A stretch of DNA of 64,000 bases from Cupriavidus sp. BIS7 (GCF_000292345.1 NZ_ALOU01000075.1:1-64000); one strand, 5' to 3'; shown: positions 8,944-17,557, numbered from the stretch's first letter. The notes: a model not told the origin generated them from the sequence alone. Program-made: numbers and translations.

Positions 8944-8960
8944 CTGAATAATCGGTTCAG
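8944..8960. promoter_or_regulatory. Candidate LysR operator
   Basis: Interrupted palindrome CTGAA-TAATCGG-TTCAG between divergent lysR- and lysE-like genes. It fits the T-N11-A dyad typical of LysR-family sites and lies in a locally AT-rich stretch. Assignment is by position and symmetry only. Confidence 0.45.
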
Positions 8961-9029
8961 TATATTCCGTTTTACTTACTGATCACGGCGGTCCGATACT
9001 GCGTGCATCTCTTCCGGACGGTGACAGCA

Positions 9030-9650
9030 ATGAAAGCGATGTACGACTTCCTGATGGTCGGTGGCCTTCTGGCCGTTACGCCGGGGCCAAACATGGTCTA
9101 TGTGATGGCGCGCTCGGTCTCGCAAGGCACGAAGGCGGGCCTGGTATCGCTGGCTGGCGTCATGCTTGGATATTTCACGTACATGCTTGGCGCGGCCTTC
9201 GGCATCAGCGCGCTATTCCTTGCCATCCCCGGCGCCGCCCGCGCGCTGGCCCTGTTCGGCGCCGGATATCTGCTCTATATGGCATGGCGGATACTCGGGC
9301 CCGGCGGCCGCTCGCCACTTCAGGTGGAACGTACCGACGCACAGCCGCCGCGCAACCTGCTGGCGATGGGTGCAATGACCAGCCTCCTCAATCCAAAACT
9401 CGCACTGGTCTTTCTGTCGGTACTGCCGCAATTCATCGACTACCAGGCAGGTGACATCCTGAGGCAGTCGCTGATCCTCGGTTTGGCGCTCACTGCAGCG
9501 TTTGCCTCGGTGAATGCATGCGTAGCGATCGCTTCCGGGCGGGCCGCTGCTGCGATGACCAGCCGTCCAGGCATGCTGGCCGCGCAGCGCTGGATAGTCG
9601 GAGCACTGCTGGTGCTCCTTGCCGTGAAACTGGGGCTGCAGGCCTTGTAG
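9030..9650 (+). CDS. LysE/RhtB-family amino-acid exporter
   Basis: A membrane protein of about 206 residues of the LysE/RhtB translocator family, which exports amino acids or small metabolites across the inner membrane. The diagnostic N-terminal AVTPGPNMVYVMARSVSQG follows the first hydrophobic helix, and LNPKLALVFLSVLPQF lies mid-protein. About six hydrophobic segments can be seen. Candidate ATGs are 9003, 9030 and 9039; 9030 (MKAMYDFLMVGG) gives the normal length. The gene is divergent from a LysR regulator that probably controls it. The substrate cannot be inferred. Confidence 0.85.
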   Translation: MKAMYDFLMVGGLLAVTPGPNMVYVMARSVSQGTKAGLVSLAGVMLGYFTYMLGAAFGISALFLAIPGAARALALFGAGYLLYMAWRILGPGGRSPLQVERTDAQPPRNLLAMGAMTSLLNPKLALVFLSVLPQFIDYQAGDILRQSLILGLALTAAFASVNACVAIASGRAAAAMTSRPGMLAAQRWIVGALLVLLAVKLGLQAL

Positions 9651-9772
9651 AAGTTCGTATCGGCCCGGGTGATGAAGGCTGCGCCCTGGCGTTTCAGTGA
9701 TTTCTTCAAGCTAGTCCGCGAGCGGTTGGACCTGCCCATCGCTGCCTCCCGGCTCCGCTGACTGTGTTCGCT

Positions 9773-10957
9773 TCAGTTCGACTGATAAAGCGTGACGACG
9801 CAGGCGCCGCCAAGACCGAGGTTGTGCTGCAGGCCTAGCCGCGCGCGGTCCACCTGGCGTGCCTCGGCGGTACCGCGCAGTTGATGCGTAAGCTCGTAGC
9901 ACTGGGCCAGTCCGGTGGCGCCGAGCGGATGTCCCTTGGACAACAGCCCCCCGGACGGATTGGTCACGACCTTGCCGCCGTAGGTGTTGGAGCCATCGGC
10001 AATGAAGCCGGCCGCCCCACCCTCTGCGCACAGACCGAGCGCCTCATAGGTAATCAGTTCGTTTTGCGCAAAGCAGTCGTGCAACTCCACCACGTCGACA
10101 TCATCGGGGCCGACGCCCGCCTCTTCATAGACGCGCTTCGCGGCGGCTTTGCTCATGTCGTAACCCACCAGTGACATCATGTCCCGGGCCTCGAAGGTCG
10201 AAGGCGTATCAGTGGTCATGGACTGGGCGCGGATAAAGACATCGGTGCGCAGGCCGTGCCGCCTGGCGAAATTCTCGCTGACAAGGATGGCGGCTGCCGC
10301 ACCGCAGGTGGGCGGGCAAGCCATCAGGCGGGTAAGTACCCCCGGCCACAGCATCGGTGCGTTCATCACCTCGTCGGTGCTAAGTTCCCGGCGCAGCAGC
10401 GCAAGCGGGTTCCGCGATGCATGGCGGCTCGCCTTGGCGCGCACCGCTGCGAACGATTCGAGCGGCGTCCCGTATTTCTCCATGTGCGACAGGCCGGCGC
10501 CGCCAAAGTAGCGCAGCGCCAGCGGTAGTTCTGGCATGCCCACGAGTTCGCCGGCGCGCCGGTCGAATTCCTCGAACGGGCTTGGGCGGTCGCTGAATAC
10601 GGCGCCAAGCGCGCCGGGGTTCATCTGTTCGAAGCCCAGAGCCAGCACGCAGTCTGCGGCCCCACCGGCGATTGCCTGGCGCGCGAGATAAAGCGCGGTG
10701 GAGCCGGTAGAGCAGTTGTTGTTGACGTTGACCACGGGAATGCCGGTCATGCCCAGACCGTAAACGGCGCGCTGCCCGCTGGTGGAATCTCCGTACACGT
10801 AGCCGACATAGGCCTGCTGCACCGCATCGTAGCCAATGCCGGCATCCGCCAGCGCCAGCCGGCCTGCCGCTGCGCCCATCACGGGATACGGTTCGTTGGC
10901 CCCGGGCTTTACGAAGGGGATCATGCCTACGCCTGCGATGAACACACGATTACCCAT
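9773..10957 (-). CDS. Thiolase, lipid-transfer (SCP-x) type
   Basis: A 394-residue thiolase-fold protein of the lipid-transfer/SCP-x group (starts MGNRVFIAGVGMIPF). The nucleophilic Cys sits in NNNCSTGSTAL (about residue 81), and His residues occur in ELHDCFAQNE and SKGHPLGATG. These enzymes cleave 3-ketoacyl-CoAs with side-chain or branched structures, as in steroid and isoprenoid degradation. No partner OB-fold (DUF35) gene lies next to it. Directly upstream, overlapping its ribosome-binding site, are the remains of an acyl-CoA ligase gene, so this thiolase looks like the surviving part of a former fatty- or branched-acid operon. Confidence 0.85.
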   Translation of the reverse strand: MGNRVFIAGVGMIPFVKPGANEPYPVMGAAAGRLALADAGIGYDAVQQAYVGYVYGDSTSGQRAVYGLGMTGIPVVNVNNNCSTGSTALYLARQAIAGGAADCVLALGFEQMNPGALGAVFSDRPSPFEEFDRRAGELVGMPELPLALRYFGGAGLSHMEKYGTPLESFAAVRAKASRHASRNPLALLRRELSTDEVMNAPMLWPGVLTRLMACPPTCGAAAAILVSENFARRHGLRTDVFIRAQSMTTDTPSTFEARDMMSLVGYDMSKAAAKRVYEEAGVGPDDVDVVELHDCFAQNELITYEALGLCAEGGAAGFIADGSNTYGGKVVTNPSGGLLSKGHPLGATGLAQCYELTHQLRGTAEARQVDRARLGLQHNLGLGGACVVTLYQSN

Positions 10958-10965
10958 GCCTGTCT

Positions 10966-11195
10966 CTCCTTGTCGAGTAGCGTAGCGCGCACGTCCTTCT
11001 TCATCACCTTGCCCACCTTGGAAGGCGGCAGGTCGGCCCGGATTTCCACCTGCCTGGGCGCCTTGACGCCTTGACCAAGCTGATGATCATATCCCTGGTG
11101 CGATCATCGATATATAGGTAGCCGTCCTCATCCCGGTAGCCGCCATCAGGGTGGCTGTGCGGGCTCCATGACCGTGCCTCGCGCCGTCGTCGCAC
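10966..11195 (-). pseudogene. Remnant of an acyl-CoA synthetase (AMP-ligase) gene
   Basis: Two collinear pieces of an AMP-dependent acyl-CoA ligase remain. At 11190-11075 the minus strand encodes HPDGGYRDEDGYLYIDDRTR followed by DMIIS, the conserved D-G-Y-x-D/DR block. In another frame at about 11065-10966 it encodes KAPRQVEIRADLPPSKVGKV followed by MKKDVRATL, the C-terminal catalytic-lysine region. The roughly 60 residues that normally join them are missing and the frame changes, so this is an internally deleted, frameshifted relic. The 5' part (well over 350 codons) is gone too. The former C-terminus runs into the thiolase start, showing the two genes were once adjacent. Confidence 0.75.
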
Positions 11196-11234
11196 TCATC
11201 GGAGCAAACCAATACCGCTCGTATAATGGCGCCC

Positions 11235-11822
11235 ATGACCGATACCTCTGCCCTTCCCGCTCGCGCGCCCACTGACCCGACGGATGCGATTTCCGCCCGA
11301 TTGCGCATCGAGCGCGAGTCGCGAGGTTGGTCCATGGGAGAACTGGCCGAGCGCGCTGGTGTTTCGAAGGCCATGATCAGCAAGATCGAGCGTGGCGAAG
11401 CCAGTCCAACGGCAACGGTTCTGGGCAGGCTGTCAGGCGCCTTCGGCTTGCAGTTGTCGATGTTGCTGGCGTTGGCCGAACAGGCTGGCGACCGTCTCTG
11501 CCGCGCTGCATCCCAACCGGTCTGGACCGACCCGGAGACCGGCTACACGCGGCGCGCGGTGTCGCCCCGGCATGGCGGCATGCTTGAGCTGATAGAGATC
11601 ACGCTGCCAGCAAACGTCCGGATTTCGTACCCGTCTTCGGCATTTATCTTCCAGAACCAACAGATCTGGGTACTGCAAGGCACGTTGGTGTTTGAAGAAG
11701 GGGAGCTTGTGCACCGGCTGGAAGTCGGCGATTGCCTGCAACTCGGACCGCCGGCGCCCTGCACGTTCATCAACCCGGGCAACAAGCCGTGTGTCTACCT
11801 GGTAGCCCTCGTCAAGCGGTAG
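11235..11822 (+). CDS. XRE-family regulator with C-terminal cupin domain
   Basis: A 195-residue two-domain regulator. Residues about 20-75 form an XRE/HTH_3 DNA-binding domain (RGWSMGELAERAGVSKAMIS, then KIERGEASPTATVLGRL). Residues about 105-190 form a cupin small-molecule-binding domain (VLQGTLVFEEGELVHRLEVG, FINPGNKPCVYLV). Such regulators usually control a neighbouring transporter or degradative gene. The nearest candidate is the truncated MFS gene converging from the right, or the GNAT beyond. An in-frame ATG at 11226 lies inside a TATAAT hexamer (11222-11227), so the ATG at 11235 (MTDTSALPA) is chosen; it has no ribosome-binding site and may be read from a leaderless transcript. Confidence 0.85.
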   Translation: MTDTSALPARAPTDPTDAISARLRIERESRGWSMGELAERAGVSKAMISKIERGEASPTATVLGRLSGAFGLQLSMLLALAEQAGDRLCRAASQPVWTDPETGYTRRAVSPRHGGMLELIEITLPANVRISYPSSAFIFQNQQIWVLQGTLVFEEGELVHRLEVGDCLQLGPPAPCTFINPGNKPCVYLVALVKR

Positions 11823-11835
11823 AGGCTGCTTCCGG

Positions 11836-12402
11836 TCACGTGGTTCCTGCTGTTCGCCCGGAATGGCGACGCAGCAGCAGGAAACCCAGAATGCCCACCA
11901 GCGGGCCGGGCAGAAGAATCCAGGACGTTCTCATCCCCAAGTCGCCGAGGCAGGTAGAGGCCAGCGCGATGGAAGCCACGGTCAGAGCGAAGCCGATCGA
12001 GTTCTGGATGGCGAGTGCACCGCCAACCAGCGCTGGCGGGCACGCCTTGGCAGCCATTGCCGAAAACTGCGGTGAGTCCGCGATGACGGTTGCGCCCCAG
12101 ATCAGGAAGAAGAACAGCAGCCAGCCCGGTGACAACGCGTCCGCCGCGAATGGCAGCAGCAAGCAACAGGCCCCGGAAATTGCCAGCGCGACAAGCGCTA
12201 CCCGCGCGCTCCCTGCCGAGCGGCTCAGCATGCCGCCAAGAATGCAGCCAACGGCCCCGATACCGATGATCGAGAAGGCCAGCACGGAAATGCTGAGCCC
12301 GCCGAAAAGCGAAGGTAGCGACGAGCGGGCAATCAGCATCGGCAACACCGGGGAGAAACGGACCGATCCCGATTTCACGGTTGCATTCGATGGCTGAGTC
12401 AT
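11836..12402 (-). pseudogene. Truncated MFS transporter (C-terminal half)
   Basis: An open frame of 188 residues with five or six hydrophobic helices resembling the C-terminal half of a major-facilitator transporter (for example SIIGIGAVGCILGGMLSRSA, a helix-loop with the MFS GG.L.dR pattern, then GWLLFFFLIWG). Full MFS proteins have about 400 residues and 12 helices, and the N-terminal half is absent upstream, where the GNAT gene begins. It is probably a non-functional remnant, although the open frame is intact. It converges on the XRE-cupin gene with a 13-base gap. Confidence 0.6.
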
Positions 12403-12426
12403 TTCCTGGATGTTCCGAGCCCGCGA

Positions 12427-12960
12427 TTACTTTCCTGCGCCATCCGGGGTGCTGCGATGGTCGATATTGAGTTGCATGAAGACCAGGTCCAGCCACTTGC
12501 CGAACTTCATGCCGACCTCCTTCATCAGGCCGACCTGTTCGAAGCCGAGCTTTTCGTGCAGCCGGATCGAACTCGTATTTCCGGCTTCGATGGCCCCCAC
12601 CATGATGTGCTTGCCCAGTTCGCCGGCCCGTTCGATCAGCGCCTTCATCAGCACGCCGGCAATGCCCTGGCCGCGCTGGTCATTGCGGATATAGACCGAG
12701 TGCTCGACGGTATGGCGATAGCCGTCAAATGCGCGCCAATCGCCAAACGACGCGTAACCGACCACAACCCCCGCCTGATTCAGTGCGACGAGCACCGGGA
12801 AGCCCGCCTTGCGCCGCGCCGCCAGCCAATCGACACGGTTGGCGACATCGACGCGCACTTCATTCCAGATCGCAGTCGTGTTCTCCACGGCATCGTTGTA
12901 GATCTCACATACCGCTTCCATGTCTTCCGGAGTGGCGTTGCGAATCGTGAATTTTGTCAT
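12427..12960 (-). CDS. GNAT N-acetyltransferase (phosphinothricin/amino-acid acetyltransferase type)
   Basis: A 177-residue GNAT-fold acetyltransferase. The N-terminus TIRNATPEDMEAVCEIYNDA and the mid-region YASFGDWRAFDGYRHTVEHS followed by VYIRNDQRGQGIAGVL match the phosphinothricin/methionine-sulfoximine acetyltransferase (Pat/MnaT) group, which acetylates the amino group of small amino-acid analogues. The acetyl-CoA loop is RGQGIA. Several ATGs cluster at the 5' end (12975, 12963, 12960); 12960 (MTKFTIRNA) gives the family start. Confidence 0.85.
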   Translation of the reverse strand: MTKFTIRNATPEDMEAVCEIYNDAVENTTAIWNEVRVDVANRVDWLAARRKAGFPVLVALNQAGVVVGYASFGDWRAFDGYRHTVEHSVYIRNDQRGQGIAGVLMKALIERAGELGKHIMVGAIEAGNTSSIRLHEKLGFEQVGLMKEVGMKFGKWLDLVFMQLNIDHRSTPDGAGK

Positions 12961-13363
12961 CATGCAGACCTTCAATGTGTTCGATTTCTCAAAGTTTGCC
13001 GCCGCCTACGCGGCAGCCGGAAAGAGGCGCTCCGGGGCTCGCCCGGTAGCCAGGTGCCGCGCCGCTTCCGGCGACATGCCCCCGCCCAGGCGCGCGAGGC
13101 CATTTATCGTCCGAACGCAAGCATCCGCCACCTCTTCGCCCTTTGCAATCAGGTGCTGTGCGAACTGCTGCTGGCGGACGGCCACAATGGGTTCGCCCCT
13201 GAATCGTTGACTATGATAGACGATTGGATACTAAAAAAGACTCATTGAGCAAAGGAAAACACCTGAAACCATGCTGGTGTCAGCGCGAGGCTGCGGACGG
13301 TGGGAATATCTGTTAGACCTTCAGTGCGCAGCGCGCCCCAACACCTCTCCCTGGAGCAGATCG
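12961..13363. other. 403-base region with no assured gene
   Basis: Gap between the GNAT (minus) and HAD (plus) genes. It contains one short minus-strand frame with good codon composition (13006-13185, listed separately) and an AT-rich stretch at about 13210-13260 that may hold promoters. No repeat, RNA or insertion-sequence end was recognised. Confidence 0.5.
13006..13185 (-). CDS. Possible small protein, unknown function
   Basis: A 59-codon frame starting with GTG (VAVRQQQFAQHLIAKGEEVA...) and ending ...RLFPAAA. An AGGGG ribosome-binding-like sequence lies about ten bases before the GTG, and codon third positions are GC-rich as in neighbouring genes. The predicted protein is mostly helical and amphipathic. 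An in-frame stop lies a short way upstream, so it cannot be much longer. I do not recognise a family. It may be a real small protein or the end of a decayed one. Confidence 0.3.
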   Translation of the reverse strand: MAVRQQQFAQHLIAKGEEVADACVRTINGLARLGGGMSPEAARHLATGRAPERLFPAAA

Positions 13364-14083
13364 ATGACACTACCCAAGGCCCTGGCATTCGACGTATTTG
13401 GAACCGTGGTGGATTGGCGGGCAGGTATTGCAGCCCAGACGGCCGCCTTCCTTGAGCGGCACCTCCCCGGCACCGATCCGGCTGAGTTCGCCGATGCGTG
13501 GCGCAGCCTCTATCAGCCTGCGATGGAGGAGTGCCGAAGCGGCCGTCGACCGTTCACGCTACTCGATGAATTGCATCTCGAAACGGTGATCCAGTTGCTG
13601 GAGCACCGTGGAGTCAAGACCGCTGCCATCGACGGGCGCGAACTGCTGGACCTGTCTCATGCATGGCGGCGCCTGCAGCCCTGGGCCGATGTACCCGCTG
13701 GCCTTGCCCAGCTTCGTGAGTTGTTCCCCGTGGTGACCTTGTCCAACGCGAACATTGCGCTGATGATCGCAATGAACCGATTCAATGGACTCGCCTGGGA
13801 CGCGATCCTCGGTGCCGAGGTATCTCGCAGCTACAAGCCAACAGCTCAGGCCTATCTGGCGACGGCGGCGACTCTGTGCGTGCCGCCCCAGGATCTGTGC
13901 CTGGTGGCCTGCCACCATAGCGACCTGGCCGCCGCGAGATCATATGGACTGCAGACTGCCTATATCGATCGCCCGATGGAATACGGCGGCGCGCCGGCGC
14001 CGGACGCATCCTATGCGCAGCAATGGGATTGGGCGGCGGCCGACCTGCAGGAACTCGCCAGCGTCTTCAAGAGGCATCGATAG
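13364..14083 (+). CDS. HAD-superfamily hydrolase, 2-haloacid dehalogenase type
   Basis: A 239-residue HAD-fold hydrolase starting at the ATG at 13364 (MTLPKALAFDVFGTVVDW). The Asp nucleophile lies in FDVFGTVVDW (residue 9), motif II Ser/Thr in VVTLSNANIALM, motif III Lys in RSYKPTAQAY, and a degenerate motif IV in CLVACHHSDLAAARSYGLQT. This pattern matches type II L-2-haloacid dehalogenases, which hydrolyse 2-haloalkanoates, but many relatives act on other substrates. Motif IV reads ACHHSDL where dehalogenases normally have AxHxWDL; the missing Trp/Asn environment makes true dehalogenase activity uncertain. No neighbouring haloacid transporter is present. Confidence 0.75.
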   Translation: MTLPKALAFDVFGTVVDWRAGIAAQTAAFLERHLPGTDPAEFADAWRSLYQPAMEECRSGRRPFTLLDELHLETVIQLLEHRGVKTAAIDGRELLDLSHAWRRLQPWADVPAGLAQLRELFPVVTLSNANIALMIAMNRFNGLAWDAILGAEVSRSYKPTAQAYLATAATLCVPPQDLCLVACHHSDLAAARSYGLQTAYIDRPMEYGGAPAPDASYAQQWDWAAADLQELASVFKRHR

Positions 14084-14188
14084 CGAGGGAATGGACGTCC
14101 GATCATTCAGCTTTGCTGATATCCCCCAAGGAAGCCATTCGGTGCGGTGCGCAATTGCACCCCGGTCCTGCAAAAGCACGAACCGACA

Positions 14189-15190
14189 TCACTTCCGATG
14201 TTTGCTTCGCCATTCGCGTGGCGTCATGGAGAAACGCGACCTGAACCACACCGTAAAAGCGCCCTGGTGGGCGTAGCCCAGCAGGGCGGCGACGCGTCCG
14301 ATCGGATAGCGGGGATTGCTCATGTAGCGCACGGCAAGATCACGGCGCACTTCCTCGACCAGGGCCGTGAAGCTGGTGCCGGCCGATTCGAGCTGGCGCT
14401 GCAGGGTCCGTACGCTCACACGCAGATGCCGGGCGACGCCTTCCACCGTTGCCTGCTCGAGCGGCAAGAGCAAATAGATCGCCTTGCGCACTTCGAGCGC
14501 GGTCGAATCGATGCCGGTGGCGTTGAGGGGTGTGGCGAGACTCTCTGCATAGCGGACCAGTTCCGGGTCAGCGCCCGGATTCGGGGAGTCGAGATCGGCC
14601 GTTGCACAAACGATGCCGTTGAAATCGCTGCCGAAGATCACGGAACAACCGAAGAAGCGCCTATGGAACGTTTGATCTTTCGGGGCGTGATGCGTGAAAT
14701 GGACGCTCCAGGGTTTCCAGTGTGCACCAAGCAGGGCACTGAAGTGGCGGGCGAGAACGCCCACGGACAGCTCGATTGCCTGCATCGTGGGCGTGCCCGG
14801 CTCGGTCATGACTTCCTCACGGATCGTCACCGAATCACCGGTGGTTTCGACGTAGACGGCGAGCGCCTCGTTCAGCAGATGCCGGTATTGCGCGGCGGCC
14901 AGCAGCACCTCGCGCATCGTGCGCTTGTGGGCCAACAGTACGTTGACGACTCCGACGCCGAGTTGCTGGCGCGTTTCTGCGATCTGCAGGCCAAGGGTGG
15001 GGCAGGACGCCTTCAGTGCCGTGACTTCCAGCAACTGGCAGCCGGCGGTGGCCGGGATACGACCCTCGGGGTTTGCCAACGCGGCTGCATCGAGCCCGAC
15101 TTCCTGAATCAGCTCGAAGGGGTTGAGCCCCAGCCGCCGCGTGACGTCGAAGTAGCCGCCCACGGTAGAAGACCGCACCATCAGTTCCAT
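14189..15190 (-). CDS. AraC-family regulator with arabinose-binding-like N-domain
   Basis: A 333-residue regulator. Residues about 15-200 correspond to the N-terminal domain of OruR/ArgR/QscR-like AraC proteins (GYFDVTRRLGLNPFELIQEV at the start). Residues about 235-330 form the AraC double helix-turn-helix, with VEGVARHLRVSVRTLQRQLE in the first motif and the signature PIGRVAALLGYAHQGAFTVW in the second. It is divergent from the BKACE gene 237 bases away and is the only regulator beside the plus-strand cluster 15.4-19.5 kb, so it is the likely activator of that cluster. Confidence 0.88.
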   Translation of the reverse strand: MELMVRSSTVGGYFDVTRRLGLNPFELIQEVGLDAAALANPEGRIPATAGCQLLEVTALKASCPTLGLQIAETRQQLGVGVVNVLLAHKRTMREVLLAAAQYRHLLNEALAVYVETTGDSVTIREEVMTEPGTPTMQAIELSVGVLARHFSALLGAHWKPWSVHFTHHAPKDQTFHRRFFGCSVIFGSDFNGIVCATADLDSPNPGADPELVRYAESLATPLNATGIDSTALEVRKAIYLLLPLEQATVEGVARHLRVSVRTLQRQLESAGTSFTALVEEVRRDLAVRYMSNPRYPIGRVAALLGYAHQGAFTVWFRSRFSMTPREWRSKHRK

Positions 15191-15427
15191 CGATTTTCCT
15201 CAATGCCGTACGACAGCTGGCCCTGGCCGTCGCAGTCGCGATTGCTCACGCTTTCCTTGGTATTAACACGTGCTGGCATGAAATCATAAAACGTTGGCGC
15301 GTAAGAGTAAAAGCGTACAGCGAAATTCGCGTACCTTGCGTCTCCGATGTTCCCGCTCTTCGATGCGCCTTCGGCGCGAACCATCCTGGACGGAGGGACA
15401 GGCCGTCACTCAGATCTGGAGGAAGAG
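15191..15427. promoter_or_regulatory. Intergenic region between araC-type gene and BKACE operon
   Basis: A 237-base divergent spacer. An AT-richer zone at 15258-15335 includes three GCGTA pentamers (15299, 15313, 15329; spacing 14 and 16 bases) that could be part of AraC-type direct repeats. A good ribosome-binding site (GGAGGAAGAG) precedes the BKACE ATG. Confidence 0.35.
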
Positions 15428-16486
15428 ATGCAATTTCTAGACGATTCGCTGCACCCCGAAAACATGGACAAGGTCGTCATCACGGTGGCCCCGTACGGCC
15501 CCGAGTGGATGCCGGAAGACTTCCCGGAAGACATCCCCGTGACGATGGAAGAGCAGATCCAGAAGGCCGTCGACTGCTACAACGCCGGCGCCACCGTGCT
15601 GCACCTGCATGTGCGCGAACTCGACGGCAAGGGCTCCAAGCGCCTGTCCAAGTTCAACGAACTGATCGCCGGCGTGCGCAAGGCCGTGCCCGACATGATC
15701 ATCCAGGTCGGCGGCTCGATCTCCTTCGCGCCGGAAGATGACGGCCAGGCCGCCAAGTGGCTGTCGGACGACACCCGCCACATGCTGGCCGAACTGGACC
15801 CGAAGCCGGACCAGGTCACGGTGGCCATCAACACCACACAGATGAACGTCACGGAGCTGCTGTACCCCGAGTACACCGCAGGTACGTCGCTGGCTCAGCC
15901 GGCCTATGTATCGGCCTACCGTGAAATGGTCGTGCCGGCCGGCCCGGGCTGGGTGGAAGAACATCTGCGCCGCCTCAGCAACGCCGGCATCCAGCCACAC
16001 TTCCAGCTCACCGGCATCCACGCAATGGAAACGCTGGAGCGCCTGGTGCGCGCCGGCAAGTACATGGGCCCACTGAACCTGACCTGGATCGGCATCGGCG
16101 GCGGCTTTGACGGCCCCAACCCCTTCAACTTCTTCAACTTCGTGCACCGCGCCCCGGACGGCTGCACCCTGACCGCCGAGTCGCTGCTGAAGAACGTATT
16201 GCCGTTCAACATGATGGCGATGTCCATGGGCCTGCATCCGCGCTGCGGCATCGAGGACACCATCATCGACCAGCACGGCAACCGCATGACCTCGGTCCAG
16301 CAGATCGAGCAATGCGTGCGCGTAGCGAAGGAACTGGGCCGCGAGATCGCCTCGGGCAAGGAAGCGCGCCAGATTTACCGCATCGGCACGTGGTACGACA
16401 GCGTTGAGGAAACGCTGGTGGCCCACGGCATGGCCCCGAACCGCAAGTCGGGCGAGAAGAACCTGCCGCTACGCGCAGCTGCCTGA
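15428..16486 (+). CDS. BKACE-family (DUF849) beta-keto acid cleavage enzyme
   Basis: A 352-residue protein of the BKACE/DUF849 family, zinc enzymes with a TIM-barrel that condense a beta-keto acid with acetyl-CoA and cleave it to acetoacetate and a new acyl-CoA (founding member: 3-keto-5-aminohexanoate cleavage enzyme). The zinc-binding HxH is in ATVLHLHVREL, preceded by MDKVVITVAPYGPEW. A glycine-rich IGIGGGFDGPNPF is also visible. It starts at 15428 with GGAGGAAGAG upstream. It is first in a plus-strand cluster with a TauD dioxygenase and an MDR oxidoreductase, so the keto acid is probably a product of those. The exact substrate is unknown; the family is known for broad, cluster-specific substrates. 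Confidence 0.8.
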   Translation: MQFLDDSLHPENMDKVVITVAPYGPEWMPEDFPEDIPVTMEEQIQKAVDCYNAGATVLHLHVRELDGKGSKRLSKFNELIAGVRKAVPDMIIQVGGSISFAPEDDGQAAKWLSDDTRHMLAELDPKPDQVTVAINTTQMNVTELLYPEYTAGTSLAQPAYVSAYREMVVPAGPGWVEEHLRRLSNAGIQPHFQLTGIHAMETLERLVRAGKYMGPLNLTWIGIGGGFDGPNPFNFFNFVHRAPDGCTLTAESLLKNVLPFNMMAMSMGLHPRCGIEDTIIDQHGNRMTSVQQIEQCVRVAKELGREIASGKEARQIYRIGTWYDSVEETLVAHGMAPNRKSGEKNLPLRAAA

Positions 16487-16690
16487 GTTGCGCCCATGCC
16501 CGCTGCCAATCCCTGCGTCACATCTGCCGCATGGATTCTGCGGGCAAGTACTGCAAGGGTTGTCGCAGAACCTCGGTCGAAATCGGTCTGTGGAACCGCG
16601 TGAGTCGCCAGAAGACGCAATGCAGGCACACAAAGACTTGGAAGCGCGTGAGATGACAAGCTCTTCCGTCATATAAGGAGACCCTTGCAA

Positions 16691-17557
16691 ATGAGAATCG
16701 AACAACTAACCTGCGCCATCGGCGCGGAACTGCTCGATGTGAATCTGGGCGATGCAGTGCGGGACGACGGCCTGTTCAAGGAAATCTACGCCGCGCTCTT
16801 AAAGCACAAGGTGCTGTTCCTGCGCGACCAGGACCTCGACAAGTTCTCGCGCCAGGACCATATGGCGTTCGCGCGACGTCTGGGCGAACTGGAAGACCAT
16901 CCGATGGCGCCCAGCCACCCGGACGCCCCCGGTCTGGTCCAGATTTACAAAACCCCGGAGAATCCGCCCGACCGATACGAGAACGCCTGGCACTGCGACG
17001 GCACCTTCCGCGACTCCCCGCCCATGGGCGCGGTGCTGCGCTGCATCGAGTGCCCGCCGGTCGGTGGCGACACCATGTGGGCCAACATGGTACTGGCCTA
17101 CGAAAAGCTGCCGGACGACGTCAAAAAGGAAATCGATGGCCTGATCGCCAACCACAGCTTCAATTCCACCTGGGCCGCTGCGATGCCTCAGGAAAAGCGT
17201 CTGGCGATGAAGGCGCAATACCCGGATGCCGAGCACCCAGTGGTGCGCACTCATCCGGAAACCGGCGAGAAGGCCCTGTTCGTCAGTGGCTTCGCGAGCC
17301 ACTTCGTGAACTATCACACCAAGGACCGTGTACGTTATGGCCAGGACTACAGCAAGGGAGGGAGCGATCTGCTGCAGTACCTGATCAGCCAGGCCTACAT
17401 CCCCGAGTACCAGGTGCGTTGGCGCTGGAAGCCATACAGCGTAGCGATCTGGGATAACCGATGCACCCAGCACTATGCCGTGATGGATTACCCGCCCTGC
17501 CACCGCAAGATGGAACGTGCCGCCATCATTGGTGACAAGCCGTATTACAAACCGTAA
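16691..17557 (+). CDS. TauD/TfdA-type Fe(II)/2-oxoglutarate dioxygenase
   Basis: A 288-residue dioxygenase that would hydroxylate its substrate using 2-oxoglutarate and O2. The iron-binding HxD is WHCDGTF (His about 101, Asp 103), the distal His is in WDNRCTQHYAVMDY, and the 2-oxoglutarate Arg is probably in CHRKMERAAI. The ATG at 16691 has AAGGAGA twelve bases upstream. It shares a nearly continuous C-terminal region with the partial dioxygenase at the right window edge (for example DAEHPVVRTHPETGEK in both), so the window carries two paralogues. Substrate unknown; TfdA/TauD relatives act on aryloxyacetates, sulfonates and small carboxylates. Confidence 0.87.
   Translation: MRIEQLTCAIGAELLDVNLGDAVRDDGLFKEIYAALLKHKVLFLRDQDLDKFSRQDHMAFARRLGELEDHPMAPSHPDAPGLVQIYKTPENPPDRYENAWHCDGTFRDSPPMGAVLRCIECPPVGGDTMWANMVLAYEKLPDDVKKEIDGLIANHSFNSTWAAAMPQEKRLAMKAQYPDAEHPVVRTHPETGEKALFVSGFASHFVNYHTKDRVRYGQDYSKGGSDLLQYLISQAYIPEYQVRWRWKPYSVAIWDNRCTQHYAVMDYPPCHRKMERAAIIGDKPYYKP

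Noticed and set aside
9440..9739. Minus-strand frame ending with a basic, transposase-like MGRSNRSRTSLKKSLKRQG
   Set aside because: Most of it is antisense to the LysE gene; the short basic stretch alone does not identify an insertion sequence, and no terminal inverted repeats were found.
11226..11234. ATG at 11226 as the XRE-cupin start
   Set aside because: It lies within the TATAAT hexamer and has no ribosome site; 11235 is the better choice although not proven.
13364..14083. Firm call of L-2-haloacid dehalogenase
   Set aside because: Motif IV deviates (ACHHSDL) and no transporter accompanies it, so only a HAD hydrolase of dehalogenase type is claimed.
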